64,000 nucleotides of DNA from Mikania micrantha. Lineage: Eukaryota > Streptophyta > Magnoliopsida > Asterales > Asteraceae. The DNA lies in contig CM018687.1 in assembly GCA_009363875.1 (NCBI GenBank), forward strand, positions 20,049,764 to 20,113,763, written 5' to 3'. Both the position numbers and the translations under genes were made by a program. Shown here piece by piece: positions 44,782-53,659 of this stretch (position 1 is its first letter; every line of letters starts with the position of its first letter). The notes under the pieces were generated by a model. It worked only from the letters and a program-made list of their open reading frames with translations. It was not told where the DNA came from and did not search any database.

Positions 44782-47406
44782 GTGTGTTCATGTATGCAGG
44801 GTCCTTCAGCATGCCAAAATAGCATCTGGTATGTTGACAGTGGAGGATCCATGCATATGACTGGGAGCAGATCTCTTCTTAATGATTATTTTACAGGAAG
44901 GAAGGGATTTGTTTCATTTGGAAATGATGCTAAGGGTTACATTATAGGAAAAGGATATGTGTCAAATGGTGAGATAAGGTTTGATGATGTGAATCATGTA
45001 GAGAATCTTAAGTATAATCTCCTGAGTGTTAGTCAGATGTGTGATAAGGGTCACATTTCTCTTTTCACCAAGCAAGACTGCAGAATACTGTCTTCTGAAG
45101 TGTTGCCTCTGATTGGCAAAGTTTTGAATGAATATACTCTCCTTAAGGCTAACAGAGTGGGAAAGGTTTATGCCTTTGATCTGTCAAAGAAAATCTCTGT
45201 TAAAGGTCATCCTTGTTTATTTTCTAAGGCCTCTCTTAAGGAATCTAATCTGTGGCACAGAAGGTTGGGTCATGTCAATCTCAAAAACATGAATCAACTG
45301 GTGAAACATGGTTTGGTTCGAGGTCTTCCAATGAAGGATTTTAGCTGTGATGAGAATTGCACTGCTTGCTTGAAAGGGAAGCAACACAAGGTATCTTTTC
45401 CTTCAATTGGCGATCCCAAATCCACTGCTTGTTTGCAAATGCTGCATATGGATTTGTTTGGGCCAGTGAAGGTCATGAGTATGGCAAAGAAGAAATATTT
45501 CTTGGTAATTGTTGATGATTACTCCAGGTTTGTCTGGACCTTCTTCTTGCACTCAAAAGATGAGGTTGCTAAATCTATTATAAACTTTGTGTTGTATGTT
45601 GAGAAACAATATTCTCTTCCTGTCAAGTGTGTAAGGAGTGATAATGGAACAGAGTTCAGAAATCATATTCTGGATGAATTTTATCTATCAAAGGGAATCA
45701 AGAGGCAGTACAGCATCCCTAGAACTCCTGAACAAAATGGAGTAGTTGAAAGGAAAAATAGAACTTTAATTGAAGCTGCCAGAACAATGCTTGCTGATTC
45801 CGGCTTGCCATTGACTTTCTGGGCAGAAGCTGTCAATACTGCTTGTTATGTGCAAAACAGGGTTTTGGTGAATCAAAGATGGTTAAAAACACCTTATGAA
45901 GTGCTTCATACTTTGACCCCTTTGATTTCCTTCTTCAGAGCTTTTGGTTGTCCTTGCTATATCCTCAATACCAAAGATCAACTTAAAAAGTTTGACTCCA
46001 AAGTTGATGCAGGATATTTTGTGGGATATTCTTCAACTTGCAAAGCTTACAGAGTGTTTAATTGCAGAACCAAGATTGTTGAAGAAACTCTTCATGTAAA
46101 GTTCAATGAATCACCAACAAATCCCATTCCACAAAACCCTGCAGAGATGTTTGATTTGGATATACTGCAATATGTTCCATATCAACCTTCAGCTGAGTCT
46201 GTTATTCTGGCAGATAATGCATCCACAGCTGCTATGGGAAACTCACAAGGTAGTACTGATGATGATGATGATGTTAGTACTCACTTGTTTAGGTTTAGTG
46301 ATTCTCTGCCAAGGTCTGCTAAACCTGATGCTCCACCTGCTCCAGTGGTTCCTCCTAATACAAATGCTGATGAAATTCTGGAATCTTCTACATCATTTGA
46401 AATTCCTGCTGAACTGTTCCCTGGATCTTCATCAACATCTGCAGCAACTGGACCTCCAGCAAACACTTGTACTGATCTTATTCCATATCAAGAACTGAAG
46501 GATCATCCATTATCTCAAGTTCTGGGTGACATTTCTGCTGGTGTTTCAACAAGAAGTCAATTGTCAAATTTTTGTCTCTATGCCTTATTTGTCAGTCAGC
46601 AAGAGCCAAAGAACTATCACACAGCACTCAGAGACAATGGCTGGGTGAAGGCTATGCAGTTGGAGCTGTTGCAGTTCAAGAAACAACAAGTCTGGGAGCT
46701 GGTTCCTTTACCCCAAGGTAAGTGTGCAATAGGCACTAAATGGGTGTTTAGGAATAAAACTGATGAAAATGGTCAAATAATTAAGAACAAGGCCAGACTG
46801 GTTGTACAGGGGTTCTCTCAGGAAGAAGGTATTGATTATGATGAAACGTTTGCCCCTGTAGCCAGACTGGAAGCAATTAGATTGTTTTTAGCATATGCTG
46901 CCTTACACAAACTAAAAGTTTTTCAAATGGATGTCAAAAGTGCTTTTTTATATGGTAAAATAAAAGAGGAAGTGTATGTGTGTCAACCACCAGGTTTTGA
47001 GGACAATAAACATCCTGATTGGGTGTACAAGTTTGATAAAGCTCTTTATGGGCTGAAACAAGCACCTAGAGCCTGGTATGACACTCTATCCACTTTTCTT
47101 CTTCAAAATAATTTCACTAGAGGCTCCATAGATAAAACTTTGTTCATAAAGAAAGTAGGACAACATAAGCTCCTTGTTCAAATTTATGTTGATGACATAA
47201 TTTTTGCTTCATCTAATCCAAAGTTGTGTGCTGATTTTACTGAGTTAATGACAAAGCATTTTGAAATGAGTGCCATGGGGGAATTACAGTTTTTCTTGGG
47301 TCTTCAAATCAAACAAAGTCCTGATGGCATTTTCATTCACCAGTCAAAATATACAAAAGAGTTGTTAAAGAAATTTGATTTGCACAACTGTAAAAAAATG
47401 TTCTAA
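44782..47406 (+). CDS. Pol of SIRE-type element: protease, integrase, reverse transcriptase
   Basis: 874 open codons in the phase of the linker; the first codon is GTG, so it is not an independent gene start. Protease: WYVDSGGSMHMTG near 44830 (the usual Cys-Ser-Arg-His after DSG is Gly-Ser-Met-His). GAG pre-integrase zinc finger: LWHRRLGHVN near 45250 and CTACLKGKQH near 45360. Integrase core: HMDLFGPVK near 45446, VDDYSRFVW near 45512, VRSDNGTEFRN near 45629 and PEQNGVVERKNRT near 45728, with all three acidic residues. RT: TKWVFRNK near 46737, KARLVVQGFSQEEGIDYDET near 46789, FQMDVKSAFLYG near 46921 and the catalytic YVDDIIFAS near 47185. A run of seven A residues at 47391-47397 shifts the frame; RNase H continues at 47375. 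The product would act as a polyprotein in virus-like particles. Confidence 0.9.
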   Translation: MCSCMQGPSACQNSIWYVDSGGSMHMTGSRSLLNDYFTGRKGFVSFGNDAKGYIIGKGYVSNGEIRFDDVNHVENLKYNLLSVSQMCDKGHISLFTKQDCRILSSEVLPLIGKVLNEYTLLKANRVGKVYAFDLSKKISVKGHPCLFSKASLKESNLWHRRLGHVNLKNMNQLVKHGLVRGLPMKDFSCDENCTACLKGKQHKVSFPSIGDPKSTACLQMLHMDLFGPVKVMSMAKKKYFLVIVDDYSRFVWTFFLHSKDEVAKSIINFVLYVEKQYSLPVKCVRSDNGTEFRNHILDEFYLSKGIKRQYSIPRTPEQNGVVERKNRTLIEAARTMLADSGLPLTFWAEAVNTACYVQNRVLVNQRWLKTPYEVLHTLTPLISFFRAFGCPCYILNTKDQLKKFDSKVDAGYFVGYSSTCKAYRVFNCRTKIVEETLHVKFNESPTNPIPQNPAEMFDLDILQYVPYQPSAESVILADNASTAAMGNSQGSTDDDDDVSTHLFRFSDSLPRSAKPDAPPAPVVPPNTNADEILESSTSFEIPAELFPGSSSTSAATGPPANTCTDLIPYQELKDHPLSQVLGDISAGVSTRSQLSNFCLYALFVSQQEPKNYHTALRDNGWVKAMQLELLQFKKQQVWELVPLPQGKCAIGTKWVFRNKTDENGQIIKNKARLVVQGFSQEEGIDYDETFAPVARLEAIRLFLAYAALHKLKVFQMDVKSAFLYGKIKEEVYVCQPPGFEDNKHPDWVYKFDKALYGLKQAPRAWYDTLSTFLLQNNFTRGSIDKTLFIKKVGQHKLLVQIYVDDIIFASSNPKLCADFTELMTKHFEMSAMGELQFFLGLQIKQSPDGIFIHQSKYTKELLKKFDLHNCKKMF

Positions 47407-48130
47407 CCCCATGAGCAGCACCACACAACTTGATGCAGATTTGAAAGGTAAATCAGTTGATGAAACACTTTATAGATGTATGATTGGTTCCTTGATGTAT
47501 CTCACAGCATCTAGACCAGACATTATGTTTGCTACATGTGTTTGTGCTAGATTTCAGGCTGCACCTAAAGAATCTCACTTGATTGCTGTAAAAAGAATTT
47601 TTAGATACTTGCAGGGCACTCAATCACTGGGAATTTGGTATTCCACTGGGCATTCCTGCAAGCTTGTTGCTTTCTCTGATAGTGACTATGTAGGATGCAA
47701 ACTTACCAGAAAATTAACTTCTGGTGGTTGTCAGTTTCTAGGAAACTGTTTGGTTTCTTGGCAGAGTAAGAAACAAACATCTGTGGCTACATCCACAGCT
47801 GAAGCCGAGTACATTGCTGCTGCAAGCTGCACTTCCCAAATTCTTTGGCTTCAGACCCAACTTTTGGATTATGGCATCAAAGAGTCTAAGACACCATTGT
47901 TAATGGATAGTGACTCAGCTCTTTGTATTGTCAAGAATCCAGTTCAGCACTCTAGGACCAAACACATTGAAATCAGACATCATTTTATAAGGGATTGTTT
48001 TGAAAAGGGTCTGATTGATCCAAAGTTTGTTCCTAGTGCTGATGAACTTGCAGATATCTTTACTAAGCCTTTAGACACTTCAACTTTTCAAAATTTGGTT
48101 CTAAGGCTTGGTATCCTGCAACTTGAATAA
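47375..48130 (+). CDS. RNase H part of pol, SIRE-type element
   Basis: Joined to RT by a frameshift in the A run near 47393. Motifs: MIGSLMYLTASRPDIMF near 47480, FSDSDYVGC near 47673, STAEAEYIAAASCTSQILW near 47795, the LLMDSDSALCIVKN block near 47898, and the terminal ADIFTKPLDTSTFQN near 48053. The acidic residues of Copia-type RNase H are present. Stop TAA at 48128. With the preceding frame it completes a full pol; a one-base change in the A run would be the only interruption. Confidence 0.9.
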   Translation: MICTTVKKCSNPMSSTTQLDADLKGKSVDETLYRCMIGSLMYLTASRPDIMFATCVCARFQAAPKESHLIAVKRIFRYLQGTQSLGIWYSTGHSCKLVAFSDSDYVGCKLTRKLTSGGCQFLGNCLVSWQSKKQTSVATSTAEAEYIAAASCTSQILWLQTQLLDYGIKESKTPLLMDSDSALCIVKNPVQHSRTKHIEIRHHFIRDCFEKGLIDPKFVPSADELADIFTKPLDTSTFQNLVLRLGILQLE

Positions 48131-48655
48131 ATTGGTTTTCACATTAATAAAATTTCATCCACCAGCTAAAATTTTCAAAAATACAAAAATATTCACCTTT
48201 GTCAAAACTCAAATTTTTGTATCACCTTGCACCTCCTGATATTTTCAGTAAGTACTGATAAGTATCAGAAGTACTGATTCAAGAAAACATCTGACCTTTA
48301 CCAATATTATCAGTTAAATGTACTGATGGGTTTTGGTTGACAATGTACTGAAGGTCAAAAAGTATTTCACAAAGCCTGATGAACAACTTTTGTTCACAAG
48401 TTCTGATGAAAAATTTTTCACAAAGTCTGATGAGTAAATGATGAAAACAGCTGATGCACAAATAATGCCAACAACACCTGATGAGTACACTTACTCTTCA
48501 GATGTTTCAACCACTGCTGTTTTCTCTTTGTAACATCTGAAGAACAAATTCCAATTTCTATTTAATCCAAACCCTCTTCAGTTGTTTCATTACCACTTCA
48601 TCAGAACCTTCAATCTTTTTCAAAAACCTATCTTCCCTCTCAAGTCTCTGCTTCC
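48131..48655 (+). promoter_or_regulatory. Spacer between pol and ORF3
   Basis: 525 bp with stops in all frames. It is rich in CTGATGA and CAGTACTGA-like words (near 48250-48480) resembling parts of the LTR. TTCTATTTAATCC near 48556 and the CTCTTCAGTTG after it are vaguely like the LTR TATA region, so an internal promoter or a splice acceptor for ORF3 is possible; I see no proof of either. Confidence 0.4.
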
Positions 48656-51600
48656 ATGGCGACAATGAACCTTAAACCTCGTCATAACTCAGTCGCATAT
48701 CTCACCAAATCATCTTTCTGGTCCAAATTTGATGAAGCTGTTGATCTTATGAATGCATCCCAATTCCAAACAGCGTTTCTTATCAATCCAACAATCCATG
48801 TTGAATCCATTCATCAATTCTGGACAAATGTTGAGCTGATCAATGTCGGCACTGGTGTCATCTCCCTTCGCTCAACAGTAAATGGACACAATGTGCATAT
48901 CAGTCCAGCCGAACTGCGGGATGTTCTTCAACTAGATGATGCTAACCTGGTCACTCAATTTCCAAAGAACCTAACTGACCTCTGTTTCACAAGTCACGAA
49001 TACCAGGGTGACTTGAGTGACTCCACTCTTTACAAGAAACACTTCAATGATCCTGAACGTCTCATTTTCCACATGATCAACATCTGTCTAGCTCCAAAAT
49101 CATCTTCATGGGACCAGATGTCCTCAAGGTGGCAGCAGGTACTATACTCAATTCTGGAATCACAAAAACTTAATTTTTCACAAATCTTATTTTCAGAATT
49201 AACTGAACATGCGGCTAAACCTGTTTCCACAAGATGGCTTCTTTACCCACGTTTTATAATGGCCATCATTGAAAAACAATTAAAACAAGAAGGCCTTGTT
49301 GGTCAGGGGATCTCTGCTCCAGCAGTTCTGCTAGAGGTATATTCCCGACACAACACTAACCTCACACTCAAAGAGGCTGCCCGAAAGCTAAAACCCAAGC
49401 ATAGGGAACCCACAGTCTCAACTTCCAAATCCAAATCAAAAGTCCCCACCAAGTCACATACCAAAAAGCCCAAAAAGGCTGCTCAGGGAAATGAGTCCCC
49501 TGAGTCTGCCCATGCCTCACCAAGGCATGACATGGCCACTGGCAGTAGTCAGCCAGTGGTACACCAGACTCCACCAGCTGATACCGACCAAGATTCCCCT
49601 CAACTGGAACTTGGTGCAACTATTGAAGGGGTAGACACACATCTAGAGCCTCTTTCATTTGAAATGGTTTCTATTGAACAGCACCATTCTCCCCGGGGGC
49701 ACTCTGTTTCAAAGCCTACCACTCCTGAAACCACCCAACAAAGCCCCACATTTGTGATTGAACAAATCCTGGATCAGCTTAACACTCCAATCCCTACCCA
49801 GACACCTATTACCACTGGGATTAACTCCAACATTGAGGGGGAGGATCAAAGTGTTTCTGATAACCCACAGGATTTTGACTACAATATCAGATCTCCTAGT
49901 GTGAAAAGAGAGATTCTGATTTCTGCCAGGGCTGCTACTTCATCACCTCCATCATTTGGAGTGATTGATAGTAGTAACATCTCTAAGACCCTGCCAGAGG
50001 CAACAACTGATGAAGGGTTTATCTCTGAGGTTGGAAGTCCCCAGTACCAAGAACAAGGGGCACCTGAAAATGTTGAGCCACACTCAACTCAGGTGAATCC
50101 TGATACTTTCAGGAGGTCAGATGATTTAGCCAAGTCTAATGATGACCAAAGGACCTTATCTGATGTTCTACAATAGAACAAGCTTCTTGAGGCTGAGGTC
50201 TGCAGACTCAATGAGCTGCTCACCAAAATGTCCAAGGACAAAAGTCCATCTGCTCTTTCGAACCCACAGATGGCACCTTCAAATTTTGAGGGTCCCCCAA
50301 ACACTTCCACCACTAATCAACAACCACATAAACCTCCAGCCTCTGCTTCAGGCACTAATCCTTTGGGTTCAAGCCCCCCAGAGGCATTAGTTGCTGCTTT
50401 TATCTCTGCCATCCCTCTCATCACTCCTTTGTTAAAGAATATAATAACCCAAGCTCTTGATGAGAGGCTTCCCTCCCAAACTCAACTCCAGAAAATGATT
50501 GATGATGCAGTTGATGCAAAAATCTCCACCTTTCAAACTCCTTCTTCCCCTGCAGCCAAAAAGGGGGAGTCAGTAAAAGATTCAGGTGCTGCACACAAAA
50601 GATCAAGAAATGAGGAGGAGGATGATGCTTCTGAAAAGTCTCCAGTCATACAAGTCACATATAAGAGACAAAGGAAGACAAAGTCTATTGATGTTGCTTT
50701 TTCTGTTGAAAAAGAGGTTGAGAAAGAGGTTGAGGAGGAGGTTGCAACAGATGAACATGAAATGGAACCTGAAAATCAAGAGATTGAAACAGAGGATGAT
50801 CAGGCATAGGATGGTCAAGCTCATTTGATTGGGGTTGAGAAGGTTGGAAATGAGAAAGAACCTGAAGTAACTGAGGTACAAAAAGAACAAGTCAAACCTT
50901 CTACTCAATCAACCCAACTTATTGCTGATGATGCACCTCCCAAGAAAAGGAGAATTTTAATGATTCAAGAAGAAGAAGATACTGATGAAGAAGACAGGCT
51001 TCCAATTTCTACTGTGCTGCAAGCAAAAATCCAGAAGCCTGAGTCTTCAAAAGCTGGTTCGGAGCAAGTGGCTTAGAAAAGAATAGTCAAGTTGCCAGCT
51101 ACTTATGTACCAGAAAAGGGGTTGGTCTTTGGTCAACATCTAAAGATAACACCAGAATCTCAGAGACTAGATGTAAAGATTAAGATTGAAGAAGAAGAGA
51201 GCCAGAAGAAACATGATGAAAATATTCTGAGGTTAGTTGATAAGGAGTACCCTCAGACATCAACCATTATAGCAATGAAGAAAGAAGCACAAAGGTTGTA
51301 TGCTCTGAGGTTTACCTATCAATATAGAAAAGAACAAATCAGGATGTGGCCTGATCCAAGGGTGATAGACAGAATCCACAGGAGAGATGCTCCAGCTGCA
51401 TATGCAAGAAGAATCAAAAAGGTAAAGTGCTGATATAATGTTGGGATCTGTGCTTGATCCTTGGGAAATAATAGGAGATTTTAAAAGTGTTTACAACTCT
51501 GGATTGAAAGCTCCTAAGTTTCTAGAAAATAAAATGATCAAGAAAGGTTTAGTGTACAGGAAACTGGAAGGGGTGAAACAGAATGAGTTACCACTATTTT

Positions 51601-51803
51601 TGGAAGGAAAGCATCCAGATGAGTTTGTATACAGAGAAATCACAAGGGTAGAACTCTATGATGGGACAACGGCCAGGTACTTATCTGAGTATTATGGGCC
51701 TGAGTCATTCTTTGAAGGAGAACCAGAAAGGCAGACACCTGAAGAAAAAGTTAGTCTGTTGGAAGCATATGTTAGGGAGTCTTTTAGACTCATTTATGAT
51801 TAG
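48656..51803 (+). pseudogene. ORF3 of SIRE-type element, nuclear-looking protein
   Basis: About 1,050 codons from ATG 48656. One phase runs to 51433 with three TAG codons (50174, 50807, 51074); the last 120 codons (51438-51803) follow a frameshift near 51425. The N-terminal domain, about residues 1-245, is globular (SVAYLTKSSFWSKFDEAVDL at residue 13; HNVHISPAELRDVLQLDD near 81; STRWLLYPRFIMAIIEKQ near 197). It resembles the 'putative plant transposon protein' domain found in plant transposon ORFs. Then come basic stretches (SKSKVPTKSHTKKPKKAAQ), a long Ser/Thr/Pro region, a zipper-like NKLLEAEVCRLNELLTKM just after the first TAG, and acidic repeats (EKEVEKEVEEEVATD). PPKKRRI near 50936 resembles a nuclear signal. 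The C-terminal domain contains ALRFTYQYRKEQIRMW and later PLFLEGKHPDEFVYREI. No signal peptide or membrane segment is seen. Position matches the SIRE 'env-like' ORF. Confidence 0.75.
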
Positions 51804-52176
51804 TAGCTTCAATGAGAGGGGTAAATGCTCATAGTCCATTTCCTCAATGGAGTTCCCTCTCATCCTTTGCTTCTGATTCAGATTTTCAGAAGCTGCTGAT
51901 TGCCAGGCCTGTACTTAGTTGGTCATTTTGAAGCTGATCTCAAAGAAAAAGACAGATCTTTCAGCCTGGAAAACCAATATAAGTGAGACAGTCAATAATT
52001 AAAGGTTTTGGCTGCATTGGTTCAGGGTTCAGAAGCTGCTGATTGCCAGGCCTGTACTTAGTTGGTCATTTTGAAGCTGATCTCAAAGAAAAAGACAGAT
52101 CTTTCAGCCTGGAAAACCAATATAAGTGAGACAGTCAATAATTAAAGGTTTTGGCTGCATTGGTTCAGGGGGAGTT
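51804..52176 (+). repeat. Tail of SIRE-type element with 143-bp duplication
   Basis: TTCAGAAGCTGCTGATTGCC starts at 51885 and 52028, and the two 143-bp copies are almost identical. The first copy ends GGTTCAGGG, the second GGTTCAGGGGGAGTTT, which is the polypurine tract (52166-52176) next to the 3' LTR. Confidence 0.95.
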
Positions 52177-52756
52177 TGTTGGACTAAAAGAACCAATGAG
52201 CCTGATCAGAAAAACCTTTAAGTCTCACAACACATACAACAACTGAAGAAGAACACAACAGCTGAAAGAGTTACAAGATCTGAAGTTATTCACAATAGCT
52301 GAAGTGTTAGTCTTCAGATGTTGTGATGTCTGTTTTTGTCTTCAGTAGTTTTCTTTCCGTAGTTGTAAAAGTCTGATGAGTATTTTACTCATCAGATGTT
52401 GTAGTTTACTTTCAGTAGTTTAATTCTTCAGTCTTTGTAAGAGGATGTCTTCAGTCGTTGTAAACATCCTCAGTAGTTTTGTTTATTTCAGTTTTTGTTT
52501 TATGTCTGTTAGGTGTCAACATCATGTGACATCATCAGATGTCACTGTTTCTATATAAAGTCAGTTGACATATTGTATTCATGACGAAGTTAGTGAATTG
52601 AATGAATTATTCCTTTTGCAGAATTCTCTTTCTATAACAACTTGTTTGTTACTGTTTTATTAGATTCAAAGTGTTCTTGCTAATTCTATGCTAATTCATC
52701 TCTGAATTCCGCTGCTATAACCTAATATTGATCAAATGAGAACAACTGATCCTACA
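52177..52756 (+). repeat. 3' LTR of SIRE-type element
   Basis: 580 bp. It differs from the 5' LTR at four sites (for example ACAATAGC versus ACAACAGC near 52295, and TTTCCGTAG versus TTTCAGTAG near 52355), about 0.7 percent. Followed by GCCAG, the target duplication. Confidence 0.97.
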
Positions 52757-52806
52757 GCCAGAATGCAGCAATCACCACCTGCACCGTCGTCCTCCTCATC
52801 CTCTCC

Positions 52807-53306
52807 TCAATAATAACCCGCCAAGCTCGTGTGCCTGCGTCTAAGGCACTCGCCTGCTCCATCAGGGTCAGGTGAATGTATCTCTAACACAGTGGTACGA
52901 GTGTCCTCCAAAGTAATGCGTGACTCCTGAAGCTCCATGCGAGTCCCCTGAAGATCCTGAGTCACTTGGCGAACCGCCTGATGGGAGGACTCTCCCATCC
53001 CATGTATGGTGCCAGGCACGTCTCTAGGTGCCAGCTGATGTCTAGGAGGGATGCATGTTGTCTTGCGGGCCTGACCCTACATACGTCTGAGTCCATCGAA
53101 TAGAGGAACCCTCTATGGGGGTGAACTCTCTCTCCTACCCGCAGATGCATCCTCATCCGATACCTGAGGATGTCTAGGTGGAGTATGTGGTACATGTGGT
53201 GGTGGCGTAGGTGGCACCGGCGGTACTGCCTGAGATGCAGCTGTGTATCATCGAGAATCACATAAGGAAACCGCTGGTATATGTAGTGCTCATGCGGGTT
53301 AGCCAT
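52807..53306 (-). pseudogene. Extra ORF upstream of gag, Tekay-type element 2
   Basis: Starts at ATG 53306 (MANPHEHYIYQRFPYVI), about 340 bases after the primer site and far upstream of gag (39851 beyond the Copia insertion). By shifting frame it reads through a Pro-rich stretch (VPPVPPTPPPHVPHTPP near 53220-53170), then a Ser-rich part with a stop, then a helical, Gln/Arg/Glu-rich stretch (SHQAVRQVTQDLQGTRMELQ near 52985) likely to be coiled coil. I recognise no known domain and cannot assign a function. At least one frameshift and one stop make this copy dead. It may be the N-terminal leader protein of this subfamily or a captured host fragment. Confidence 0.5.
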
Positions 53307-53641
53307 CGCTGTACAAAAAAAAAATACAGATCGGTATCATCAAATGAAAATTGAATAATGATATTCAACACAACCATGACATGATATCTCTTCCTATCTT
53401 GAAGCAACAATTCATCATTACTGTTAGAATTTTTCTGCTTGTATTGAAATTTACTAGAATGCACACGTGTTGCAAATTTCAGTTATGCTGGCCATTCATA
53501 ACTGGAATTCGTGCCACCTGATTATTCTGGCTCAAATCAAAACAAGTTTTGCTCTTTAGTTATGCTCGGTACTCTCAGTGTCACTATACGAGCCTATGGT
53601 TATAGTCTAGGTCTCTAAGTCAGCCTAAATTTCTATAACCT

Positions 53642-53655
53642 GTGGCTCTCATACC
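53642..53655 (-). other. Primer binding site, Tekay-type element 2
   Basis: Minus strand TGGTATGAGAGCCA beside the 5' LTR; one base differs from the initiator-Met tRNA site. The region 53310-53640 between it and the extra ORF has no frame. Confidence 0.85.
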
Positions 53656-53659
53656 ACCA

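Larger units (their letters stand above)
40973..52756 (+). mobile_element. SIRE/Maximus-type Copia element, nearly complete
   Basis: An 11,784-bp element with two 580-bp LTRs differing at four positions and an exact GCCAG duplication (40968-40972, 52757-52761). Contents in order: primer site, gag, protease, integrase, RT, RNase H, a 0.5-kb spacer, a long third ORF, a duplicated tail, polypurine tract, LTR. The order gag-PR-INT-RT-RH is Copia, and the long 3' ORF places it in the SIRE/Maximus lineage. A handful of stops and frameshifts are the only damage, so it is the youngest-looking element here. It lies inside and opposite to the Tekay-type element 2. Confidence 0.95.

Noticed and set aside
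48656..50176. Envelope protein
   Set aside because: Position fits the SIRE 'env-like' label but no signal peptide or membrane segment is visible.
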